Source of the DNA: Acanthornis magna
Lineage: Eukaryota > Chordata > Aves > Passeriformes > Acanthizidae
DNA: 64,000 nt
Assembly: GCA_036785705.1 (NCBI GenBank)
Contig: JAWUZG010000036.1
Coordinates: forward strand, 9,853,501 to 9,917,500
Direction: 5' to 3'
Part shown: positions 1 to 9,410 of the stretch, in pieces
Position numbering within the stretch: the stretch's first letter is position 1
How the letters are laid out: the number at the start of each line of letters is the position of its first letter
Program-made: the position numbers and the translations under genes
Notes under the pieces: model-generated
The model's input: the letters and a program-made list of their open reading frames with translations, nothing else
What the model was told of the DNA's origin: nothing
Databases searched by the model: none

Positions 1-1505
1 ATGTAACTTTCAGTTGGCTAATGCATAGAGTGAGAGATGAAGCTTGCTGCTGGAGACTCATGAAAATTGCAGAAATACAGCATTACTAGAGGCAATGGTT
101 TTCTGACTTCTAACCTTTTAAGAATATGGTCCAAATACGGGTTTGAGCATAGTTTACCCTAATAATTTTAAGATATGTCACTTATGTATATCTTTATTCC
201 TAATTCTGGATTCTGCTCTTACCTTCCTGATTTTCAGTACTAGGCTGAGGAGGTAGAGGCAGTCAGCTCTCAAAAAATGGTAATGAAAACACTTAATTAG
301 AGAACGACAGAAATGTTTCTCAGGGAAACAAAATACTCAATGGGAATAATTCCTGCAGTGAGCAATAGTTTTAAGACAAGTTAGCATGGGTTACCTGCAT
401 TTAAATTTTTCATTTGGAAGAAATTCCGACTTTACTGCCAGGTTAGTTCTCCTTGCCCTTCCCCTTCCATTCCCCTGTCCTTCCTCCTTCCCCTTCTCTC
501 CTTTATGACAATGACACAGTGGTCTGCAGTGTGACCCTGAGTGGGGTCTCAGCTCTCTGGTAGCTGGGCACCTTCTGTGGGCACAGTCAAAGCTCTGTGA
601 TTCACCCTCTTGTGTGACAAGCAGCTGCACTGCCCATGGCACAATTCATTCTGTCAGCATTGCTCATATGGTTACGTAGCACGAGCAATATAGCAAGAGT
701 CTCCGCACACGAAGGCGTCTTTTAGATCAGATGAGCTGGTCCTAGACAGACAGCTTGGACAGTAACATTCCAGTCAGCAATTTGCTTTTCTACTGATATT
801 TCTCCCTTCCCTTCAATGTGCCTGAACCTCAGCCACTTATGATACAATTTATTAGCACTCTGGCAAATTGCTGGTGTGAATTAATATTGTTGAACTTAAA
901 TTCTTCTACAGGCATTGATGAAATTTACTGCAAAGTTTGTTCAGTGTATTTCAAATGAGGGCCCCATATTGTGAGTCATGTTAAAATCTCTTTTACTTAT
1001 ATAAATCTTTCAAACCCAAACCTTCATTACTGTTTTATTGCACTTGCTAACTTACACGAAAACAGAAATATGCAGATAACTGAAAAAATCCTCTAAGATA
1101 GAAAAAGTGAGACACTGACTTTTAAAACTGCAAGAATTAAAAGAGGAGGACATACAGCAGCTCTGATCACAGCCTGACACTACAGGTGATGTATTGCTGG
1201 AGGCAAGACAAATGCTTCAAGCAGAGAAATTGTAGAGTCTTTGAGTCTTACCTTCCAGAATCTCACCTTCATTTTTCAGTGTCTGTTACAGTAGTTTTAC
1301 TGTATGTTGTTGTGGTAGTTGCAAGAGACTGAAGATGAATTCAGTATGGAAGATTTACTTTTGAGTGCAGTAGATCATGATCTCATTTAAAGCTCTGTTG
1401 CTTGCCAGCCGCAATACAGTGACTATTTGAAAGGTAGACACTCGTCTAACTTAGTCTACACTTGAATTTTTCCACATCTGCTCCATGTCACAAAGGCATT
1501 CTACC
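1..1505. other. Noncoding AT-rich DNA, no gene seen
   Basis: No open frame of convincing length or recognisable product is present. The only notable local feature is a pyrimidine-rich tract at about 447-514, which opens a short antisense frame with an arginine/glycine-rich meaningless translation. No RNA gene, promoter or repeat family was recognised. Confidence 0.6.
447..514. repeat. Polypyrimidine (C/T) low-complexity tract
   Basis: The plus strand is almost entirely C and T over this stretch, made of irregular CCTT and CCCTTCC units with no fixed period. It is a homopurine tract on the minus strand. Such tracts are common simple sequence in vertebrate genomes and could form triplex DNA. 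Nothing suggests that it acts as a splice acceptor, since no exon follows. Confidence 0.6.
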
Positions 1506-1508
1506 CCT

Positions 1509-1583
1509 GGTTACACCTGAGTATCCCCATTGAAATCACTGTGACAGTCACATGTGTGTAATTGAGAGTAGAATTTGGCCCCC
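1509..1583 (+). repeat. Degenerate ancient amniote interspersed repeat (copy A)
   Basis: The segment reads like a decayed copy of a repeat I remember from bird, turtle and crocodile DNA. Its hallmarks are a 'ccattgaaatcac' block (consensus near 'ccattgaagtcaatgg'), then a 'gttacac..gtgtaa' block, then 'gagagtagaatttggccc' at 1565-1582. The order and spacing of these blocks match, which is the evidence. I do not know the formal family name. The copy has no coding capacity. A chance match of one block is possible, but three in order is less likely. Confidence 0.4.
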
Positions 1584-1589
1584 TGTGTT

Positions 1590-2020
1590 GAAGTTGCTCC
1601 TTTGAAAGCTGTTCCACCTCCTTTGGCTTAATCCTACCCCATTAGGGGAATGTAATCCCACTCTTGTATAAGTGTAATGTGACTCGAGTTTCAACCTGAT
1701 AACTGGAGGGGGGAACCCAGAGGCAGTGTAGCTTAAATTCAAAGCCTCATTATATGTTTCTCCTGTGGAAATTACATGAACAGTTGAGTCAGATAAAGAG
1801 CACATTCTCATTTTTCTTTCACATATCCCTCTCATGCTCTTTCAAATCTAGCAGAGGGACTGAGTATCAATACACCATACACATTTTCTTTCTATGTACT
1901 TTAAAGTTTTTAAATTTTTAAAAAAATTTTTATTTTAGAAAGAGTAATTTTAGGGAAAATATAAGATCTTCAAAAATAGAGCAAGAATGCAAAAAAAAGA
2001 AAACTGGAATCTTTGAAAAA
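1590..2020. other. Noncoding DNA, no feature seen
   Basis: AT-rich sequence between the degenerate repeat and the CR1 fragment. It contains an A/T homopolymer-rich patch around 1905-1945 and no recognisable gene or repeat. Confidence 0.5.
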
Positions 2021-2024
2021 TCCT

Positions 2025-2670
2025 TAATTAAAAGGTTGGAAGGGACCTCTGGAAATCACGTGGTCCAACATTCTACTGTATGTAAATCTTCAGACAAGGT
2101 TTTCATGGACCTTTTTAAGCCATGTATTCAACACTTCATGCATGGGAGTTTCTGCCACTTCTTTGGACAATGTTCAGTTGTTCTCACAATGAAGAATATT
2201 TTTCTTATATCCAAAGACAATTTCTTATGAAGCAAGTTGTTCTAATTGTCTTGTCACCGTGCTCCCTTGAAGAGAGAGTACCTTCTCCTTCTTCATAGAT
2301 ATAGTGTGATTAAGTTCCTCCAGAGCTTCCTAGGTTGAATAAGTTCAATTCCATCAATATTTCTTTGTATGAGAAGTTCTCCAGTGTTTTAACCATTTTG
2401 GCAGCCCTCCATTGGACGTTCTCAATTTTTTGACATCTCTCCTGAACTTGGGGATGAAAGCTGAACATTTTTTCCAGATGTGTACTAAAAAGAGCTGAGG
2501 AGAGTGGTACAATCATATTACTTGATCTGTTGCTTCTCTTGCTGATGCTGCTGGCCTTCACTGCTGCCAAGCCCACAGTGGCTCTGGGGCAATTTGCTGT
2601 CTCCCAGCTATTAGATGAGAGCTTAACTTTCAAGTCCTATTTTCTCTGCTTTTCAAAAAATACGAACCTT
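2025..2670 (-). mobile_element. CR1 LINE, old 5'-truncated copy (ORF2 C-terminus plus 3' UTR)
   Basis: CR1 is the dominant avian non-LTR retrotransposon. This copy lies on the minus strand. Its 3' end is at about 2025-2060, where the plus strand reads 'ggttggaagggacctctgg', a hallmark of the CR1 3' region. Moving right, the matching blocks are the UTR segment, the 'gccctccattggacgttctc' coding block at 2404-2423, and the 'ctggccttcactgctgcc' block near 2551-2568. Within the minus-strand frame at 2310-2633 the peptide QERCQKIENVQWRAAKMVK corresponds to the conserved C-terminal part of the CR1 ORF2 reverse transcriptase protein. The copy is heavily diverged and interrupted, lacks endonuclease and polymerase motifs, and is certainly inactive. 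The tail of ATTCTATG repeats is no longer visible. The right border is approximate. Confidence 0.85.
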
Positions 2671-3664
2671 ATAAGCTGTGTTTTTCATAACAGCCATGAC
2701 ACCAGGTTTTAATTTATTGAGATTTATACTATATTATTGAGATTTATATTGAGATTTTTTGTTCAACCTTGCTTAACTAATATTATTGAAAAAAGATAAA
2801 TATAAAGGATGTTGAGATAACTTTTAATTAAATAACTACTTAATTTTCATCTGATATAGATGCCTCAGTCATTTCAATACTGAAGGATGACCAGAATTAA
2901 AACAGGATGTGTGTGTATGAATTCAAACCAGCTGCTTCAGGCCATGAAAACATAGTGAAATCTGCATCATGATGGATGGGTTTTCTTATGCACCTGCTTT
3001 TTTGCAACTGAAAAGTAAACCTTTGTGTATATTCTTGTATACAAATTGCTTGTAAGCAAATAGTTTGATAGAATATTTAAGGCAAAATACACTTGGGCTG
3101 ATGCCTGGAAAATCTTCCTGAAGGTACAGCATAAAAATATGAATATGCATAAGAATGCAAAAAATTTTAAATACTCCTTCATGATGAGAGTGCATGATGG
3201 AGAGTAGATCCTGCATGGTTCAGGGGCAGAAACACAGATCTCACCCCACCTTCTTTCCACTTGCTTTTCCGAGCTGAGTCCGTTACAGAGAACCATTTTT
3301 GGTAAATCAGAGGTGGTTGGGCATTATACCAGTTATTTAATTTGTTTATCATCCATTTACTACAGAAATTGTCCTTGCCTGCTGTAGCCCACCAAGCTGT
3401 TAAGAGTGGGGGGAGAACTTGTGATCCCTTTTCATTCTTTTTTTTTTTATTAAATCCTTGTCAAATAATTTCTGAACAAGGTGAGAGTGGAGAATTAGGG
3501 AATCTCAGTCATACTTTTGTAACATTTTTTTCTTCCTCTGTTTAAGGTGAATTAAAGAAAAACAAACATATTTGTGAGAGAAGTAAATGAAATAACCGTC
3601 CTTTTTAGAAAAAGTAAGCATGCCCAGATTATTTGCTGGTTCCAGTGTTGCGCTGTAGGTGCTT
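2671..3664. other. Noncoding DNA, no gene seen
   Basis: AT-rich sequence with several short overlapping antisense frames (about 2967-3296) rich in Phe, Ile and Lys, as expected from random AT-rich DNA. No homology was recognised. Two poly-T runs near 3438 and 3528 precede the T-rich block. Confidence 0.5.
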
Positions 3665-3814
3665 AGGTGAGGGGATTTTTTTTTTTTGTGTGTTTTGTTT
3701 TTTGGTTGAGTTTTTTATTATTAATTTCAATTTTATTAGATTAGATGTTTATTTTCTTCTCCTCTTTTTTTTTTTAAATTTTGAAAAAACAATTTTTTTT
3801 TTTTTTTTTTTTTT
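3665..3814 (+). repeat. T-rich low-complexity block ending in a T22 run
   Basis: The plus strand is dominated by T, with T/G units (ttttgttttttgg) early on and an uninterrupted run of 22 T at 3793-3814. Read on the minus strand it resembles an A-rich tail, but no retroposed body is recognisable upstream of that tail, and no target duplication was found by eye. It is therefore called simple sequence only. Confidence 0.6.
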
Positions 3815-5780
3815 GAGGAATTTATATCTCTGGGAGACTTGTTCAGGCTATTACATTTAACCCTTGCACAAGGTCAAAGGCAGCCTGGTCTTGTGATATT
3901 CCTTTGCTTGAAATGGAGTTTCACTCAAGGCTTCAGCTGGGTGTGAGGAACAGTATCTCAGTGGTGGCCCAAGCAGGGTCTGCAAAATGACCTGAGCTCT
4001 GGGCTGGAGAATCCACTTTTTCTATCAGATTTACCCTAACCCAGTTAAACCACTGGAGCTCATTTCCATCTCTCTGTAGAACAGAATGTGCTAACTTTAT
4101 TTTAAAGAGTGTCATGTTTAACATTACTTGATTATTAAAGGATTATCAGCCCAATTTTAATATTTTGTCAGTTTAAAATGCTGTCAGTTAGGACCATAAA
4201 GTGCAGCACTCTAAATGAATAGAAGTTTTAGGAACTTCAGGGGTGGACTTGCACTAATCTTACAGCAATACCATGTCTGCAAGATTCAAAGTTTTTTCTT
4301 AAACCACAACTTTTGTACTATTTCCCTAGAGTATCTGTCATTCAGCCAATCAATCAGTTGAACAAACAGTCCTAAAAGCTGTTAGTGTCTTGTGGCTGTA
4401 GGAAAAAAAAACCAAGAAAACAAAACACATTACATGAATATTGCTTAATGATTTAGAAACTAGAAGGTGAACAGAAAGAAACTAACTGTATTCGTGATTT
4501 TTAAGGGTAAGTAATGGCTTGAGACACTTAGACTTTGGTTTGTTCATTACAAAGTTCCTATTAGCAAATACTGTATGTAGTTAAAAGAGCAAATCTGATT
4601 TTTTCTTTTTTTCCAAACGTAGCAGAACTGACAGAGCATCTTGCAGGACTTCATCTTTGGGAATCTTATATATTCCAGGGAAAACTGCCAGACCAGAAAG
4701 CACAGAGGAAAAGATAGCTGTATGCAACTTTAAAAGTCGAACGAGGTCATGAAACATCACAGGAGAGATGAAAATAAAGAATTTTGCCACTGGGTCTCAA
4801 GAAAGGCTGATTTTTTTTCCTTCCAAAAGGCAAACAGCCTTCTGTCTTCTGATTGCGCTACTGTGTCACCAGGCAGGAGACAATCCTTAGGGCATTCATT
4901 GTCTCCTACTGTTCAAATGTATGTTCTGAACAGTAGGAAACTCACTCATTTCCAATGCACACTTTATGGTAAAAAGAAGATTTTGCTTCTTTTTTGTGTT
5001 CTCACTGCCATAATTTCCTTTCATTTGAAAAATGCCTAAGCAAATGTTGGCAAAGGGATGTTAGTTTTTGTAGTGCAGACAAAAAGAGAGTAGTTTAGAT
5101 GGAAATCATTATAGCTCTTCAGCTCACTTCCTTCCTGTTATGAAACATGGAGTTGGAAAAAAATCTTCAGTGATGGAACACAAAGGAATCAAGGAGATAA
5201 AGAGGTGTGTGCACAATATCAGCATGTCCAGTGCTTTCTCTTGCCAAATTAACAGCCATATTATGTATGATTTAGCCCAGCAAGTGAAGTGAACTGACTG
5301 TCTCATGATGTCTGAATTTTGAAACAAGGGAAGGTTAGACTAGTCTAGAAGAAACTGTCAGATTCTACACTAAATGGTTATTCCTTGATTATAGCAGAAA
5401 TCCAGGGTTCTACAGCTGCTGCTCTGCTTAAATCAATAGCCACATGGGAAAATAACTAGCCACTTTTTATAATACAAGGGCAATAATTTGACTGGGCTCT
5501 GCCCTTTTTCCTTGATATATTGCCCCTAGCCTGTGACTAGAAGCATCTCTATTCTGTTATAATAGTGAGGGATACTTGTATTTGTAACTCTAGTCATTTG
5601 ACAAAAGAAGGATATGTAAATCACAGGGAGCAAGACCAACAGAGGGTGAAGGTCTAGGACACCCTGTGAAAAAAGGCATCAAGGGGAGAACCCCAGCCTG
5701 GATAAACTGTCTGGATTTGGTGCAGAAGTTCACTGCCCTGCTGTTGTTTTTTGAGATGCAGTTTCCTTTCTGAAATCAAT
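3815..5780. other. Noncoding DNA with one strong hairpin cluster
   Basis: No gene is recognised. An A-tract interrupted by C lies at 4401-4428. The hairpin structure at 4875-4941 is listed separately. Short frames in this stretch have no recognisable domains and often lie on both strands at the same place. Confidence 0.5.
4875..4941. repeat. Three-arm inverted repeat (two mutually exclusive hairpins)
   Basis: The arm aggagacaat (4875-4884) is the exact reverse complement of attgtctcct (4898-4907). The partly overlapping arm tcctactgttca (4904-4915) is the exact reverse complement of tgaacagtagga (4927-4938), and the second stem gains two more pairs outside one mismatch (4901-4902 with 4940-4941). 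The middle arm is therefore shared, so only one hairpin can form fully at a time. Function is unknown; it may be chance or the trace of local inverted duplication. Confidence 0.6.
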
Positions 5781-5869
5781 AAATTCAAGTAAAATTTATC
5801 TCTCTTTTTTTTTTTTCCTAAATTCAAGTAAAATTTATCTCTCTCTTCCCCCCCCCCCCCCCCCCCCCC
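5781..5869 (+). repeat. 39-bp tandem duplication followed by poly-C (22)
   Basis: The 25-base segment starting aaattcaagtaaaatttatc occurs at 5781-5805 and again at 5820-5844, with a T-rich spacer, giving a 39-bp period. The second copy runs into an uninterrupted tract of 22 C at 5848-5869. Long poly-C runs are unusual in AT-rich surroundings and are also a common place for assembly or sequencing error. Confidence 0.75.
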
Positions 5870-7146
5870 AATTTAGAGAAAATTATCTTACATTTAAAAG
5901 AAAAAAGAAAGGGAAAAATTCTTTTGGACATTTTTATTTTTTTTTCTTTCTCTAATCTTACCTTCTTTACCTTCCATGATTTTGTGAATCTCTTTTTAAA
6001 AAATACCTCAATGTAAAAAAAAAAAAATTATTTTTCAACTCAGAATTAATTCCGGGCCACTCGAGGCACAAAAATAGTGCACAGTCATTAAAAAATTAGG
6101 GTGACATTAAAGTGTTTTTGTTGTGCCTCAAGCACAGGAGAAGCATACTCAAGGTTAGGAAAAGACACATCTCCGAGCCACTGTTTCAGGATGTCTTTAG
6201 ACTCACACAGGCATCACTTCCAACAAAGAAGGAACTGCCTCTGCAGTTAAGAGGGCTAGGCACCATTAGATTTTAGTGAGTGGGAAGGCTGGAAAAGCCT
6301 CTGAAATATACGATGTAGGTTAGCTGCAACATAGGCATAAACTGCAGAACTCCAGGGTATCAATACTGTTATGGAAGATAGTGAATTCAGCTGACTGAGT
6401 TTTTCATTCATACTGAAGCCTCTGGAGCCCAGACTAATATTTTTCTTCTTGTTATGACACTTACACAATTTGCAGTAGAGGTAGGAAGCAATTAGGTCGA
6501 CTTTGAAAGAATGCAAACCCACAATTAATGATGTGCATATAGCTATGATGGGAACTTACAACTTCTGTGATTAACAAAAATGGTTCTAAGCCTGAAGCAA
6601 TTTTCATCAAGCTGATCTCATTCAAACTAAATTAAGCAATCCTCAAAACAAGGCTCGCAGCTGGATATGGCCATGATTTGAGAACAAAACTAGAGGACTG
6701 AGGGGAAATGCAAATATGCAACAAATGTTGGTTTATAATAATGATACAAGTTATTAGAAGAAGTTGGTATGCTGTTGTCTCTTTAAGAGACAGCTGTAGA
6801 TGTAGAGACTCAGGGCAAAAGTCCCCATATCCATCAGTTGTGTGGCAGGATGGAGATATCTTGGTTCAGGTTTTATTAGACACTATGCCTTGCTTGTAGG
6901 TGATAGACATATACTAAGTTATAAGATTCAAACTCATTCTCAGTGAACTGGTCTGTATTACTGTTCCAATGGAAAATAAAACCATGAAAAACCATTGATA
7001 CTGAAAAACTCAGGACCACTCCCTAAATAAAGATTCTTGTAATCACAGGATACAATATGTACAAGAAATACTGGAAGAGCCAGAGAACAGATCTATTTGG
7101 TTACAGAAAAAAGTGAAGAAAAGAGTAAATCTGACCCATTCCCCTA
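5870..7146. other. Noncoding DNA, no gene seen
   Basis: AT-rich sequence with A and T homopolymer patches near 5930-6030. Frames at 6256-6522 (minus) and 6708-6899 (plus) have no recognisable motif. No repeat family was identified. Confidence 0.5.
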
Positions 7147-7199
7147 AGAGTTGCCTGAATAAGAAGAACCTACAGTGGTTCTTCTTATTCAGGAACTCT
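7147..7199. repeat. Near-perfect 23-bp hairpin, 6-nt loop
   Basis: Arm cctgaataagaagaacc (7154-7170) is the exact reverse complement of ggttcttcttattcagg (7177-7193), with loop tacagt (7171-7176). Outside it, agagtt (7147-7152) pairs exactly with aactct (7194-7199) if the single G at 7153 bulges out. The structure is 53 nt in total. That is somewhat shorter than most vertebrate precursor microRNAs, and unusually perfect for one. It could equally be a recently made inverted duplication. No known microRNA seed was recognised. It is recorded as structure, not as an RNA gene. Confidence 0.75.
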
Positions 7200-7866
7200 G
7201 GACTCATATTCTCCTGTATTCTGTTATAGATGTTCATACAGAAACGACCAAGTTACCCTGTTGCCCCAAACACTTCCACCTATAAAGCCAGTTTTGCAGC
7301 TAAATGAGACAAGTCTACACATTGAAGAGGGGCTGATGTGTAAAACTTTGGAGAATCAAAAATCCAGTCCCGCAATACCATATTATAACACTGTATATGC
7401 GAGTCTAAACTGACTCCTAGATGGACAGTAAATGCAGACTTTCAGGCACAAAACTGCTGTAGTTTGTTAAGTTTTCCTCTAGGAAGACATGTATTCTTGA
7501 GCTCAACACAGAAATAAAAAAACTTGTGAGGCACCCAGCACAAGGAAATCATTGGCAGTGATTCACTGGTAAATTAAGAAACATCCCAGAAGCAGCACAA
7601 ATCAATTGTAAAATATGAATATATATTTTCTGAACATGTTCTGGGTGCAAATATTCTAAAAGTTCTTAACTACACATTCTATTTTTGAAAACTGATATCC
7701 TCTGTCCTGTGAAATGTCAGTGTTTGCAGACATTTATTTTTGCACAGTCAGGGTTTGCAGCTGATAGGCTGCTGTGGAAGGCTGTGTGCATACTGTGCCC
7801 ACTGGTTCTGTCCGGGAGCCTTGGAGAATTCCATGTTCAGCACTCATCACATTGGTGAGTACCGTC

Positions 7867-7912
7867 TGATGAAACCTTGTTTCATCAAATACTTTCCCAG
7901 GCGTTGCCTGGG
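7867..7912. repeat. Two adjacent tight hairpins
   Basis: tgatgaaac (7867-7875) pairs exactly with gtttcatca (7879-7887) around a 3-nt loop. Eight bases later cccaggc (7896-7902) pairs exactly with gcctggg (7906-7912), also around a 3-nt loop. There is no T-run after the stems, so this does not look like a polymerase III or bacterial-type terminator. Significance is unknown. Confidence 0.5.
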
Positions 7913-8827
7913 ATCCCACCTTTACTGTTTGAAAGCACTACTGTTTCATGCTCTGCTGCAGGACAACGCTATAAAATATGTTTCCCACAGTTCTGGGTCA
8001 AGTCTGCCCAGGACCTGAGGGAAGATGATTGCTTGCACTCCCACGGTGATTTTGGGAAGGGTGGGTCAGTCATGCTTTGGCGCACCCTCCCAAAGTAGAT
8101 CTCAGCTTTGCTATGCTCAGCTTGATACTATGTAAAGCAGAGTTATTACAAGTCTGAATCTGGAAAAAGGACCGTTAATATTCTGACTGTCATGATATGC
8201 AATCCTTCATAGTAAAGGTCTCTTATTTAGTCTCATAGAAGATAATTGTCTTCACAAGCAATTAAATGTACACAGAGAACTAAGAAAACCCAAATGGTTT
8301 TAGAAATGCCCAAGATAAAACAATTAGTTTGACAGTGAAAACTGGATCATTTGGATTTTTTCTTCTTTTGGTAACCTTCAAAGAAGGGTGACCCTATACT
8401 TTACAAAAGACATTATAATGTTGGAAGAATCCTCAAATTTTCAATACTATGGGGTTTGTGGTAGCTCTTCATCCTGCACTGCTCTGACTGCTTGCACTGA
8501 TGATCCATTTATATGGATTTTTCCAAAGAAAAGATACGTGTGCAATCAAACAGACCTCTGTAAATTTCGTGTCCAGCAGAATATGGAATTGCCTTCAGAT
8601 CCTCTACCTTACATACACAGTTAAAAGTAAATATTTGTATTTTATTTGGAATAAACATATTTTAAGTTATTTCACTTTAAAACAAAATAAAATTACCATT
8701 CTTTAAATTAAAAAATATCATTTTACCTCCCCAAATATATTGATGTTTATGTTTCTGGCAAGTATGGTTTTATTGACTTTACAGAAACATTACAGTATGA
8801 TGGACCACAGCTGGTGGAGTGGGCAAT

Positions 8828-8856
8828 GAAGAGAGAGAGGGGGAGAGAGAGAGAGA
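8828..8856 (+). repeat. Imperfect (GA)n microsatellite
   Basis: The run is GA dinucleotides interrupted by a short G-rich patch (8839-8843). It is ordinary simple sequence. Confidence 0.8.
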
Positions 8857-9029
8857 TTACATAATTTTTCTTTAAATCTGGATCCTTCATTCCTTCTTCT
8901 GGGAACATTTGTTACTCAATGCCTTTGGCTTAATTTGTAGTCACGCACTTCAAAGAGGAAGGAGTCCATGGAGACTGATCATGAACAACCTGCTATCCCA
9001 GCATGTTTTAAGAGAAGAGCTTTTGTTAG

Positions 9030-9410
9030 TTGAAGACATGCGAGTGTGGAGTAAACCGTGCTGCCTTCAAACTGATCCTGCTGGGTGCCGGTTTGGAGAG
9101 AGGTGTCACTGGTTTTCTAGACAATGTTCTTTGCGGGAAACAAGGAGCGGCCACAGTCAACCACACTGATGGGCACCCAGGGAAAGCACCGAAGGCTGGA
9201 GAGCAGCACAAAGCTGGTGGGCTCCGAGTATGGGCGGGGAAAGGGCACCTGGCAGCGGAGGCTCCAGGGGATGTGGCAGGTGGGTGTCCAGGGCCCTTTG
9301 CAGCGTGTCCCTCTGCCACCAGGTGTCTCTGCCTGGTGTTGGGCAGCGCAGGCGAACAAAGGACACCGCAGTAGAGCACATGTCCGTGTCCTCAGGGGTT
9401 AGTCCAAGTT
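9030..9410. other. GC-rich, CpG-bearing segment in AT-rich surroundings
   Basis: By eye this segment is clearly richer in G and C than its flanks and holds about 14 CpG dinucleotides in roughly 380 bp. Open frames of 114-117 codons run on both strands over the same bases (9030-9374 plus, 9026-9379 minus). That is expected when stop codons are rare in GC-rich DNA and is not evidence of a gene. No domain, splice structure or repeat family was recognised. It could be a small CpG island, a decayed GC-rich repeat or an unrecognised exon. Confidence 0.45.

Larger units (their letters stand above)
7200..9029. other. Noncoding DNA with two small hairpins and a GA repeat
   Basis: No gene is recognised. 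Overlapping plus-strand frames at 7740-8098 have no known domain and a matching antisense frame, which argues against coding. Small structures inside this stretch are listed separately (7867-7912, 8828-8856). Confidence 0.5.

Noticed and set aside
9026..9379. Overlapping 114-117 codon frames on both strands in the GC-rich segment
   Set aside because: Scarcity of stop codons in GC-rich DNA opens all frames; nothing in either translation is recognisable.
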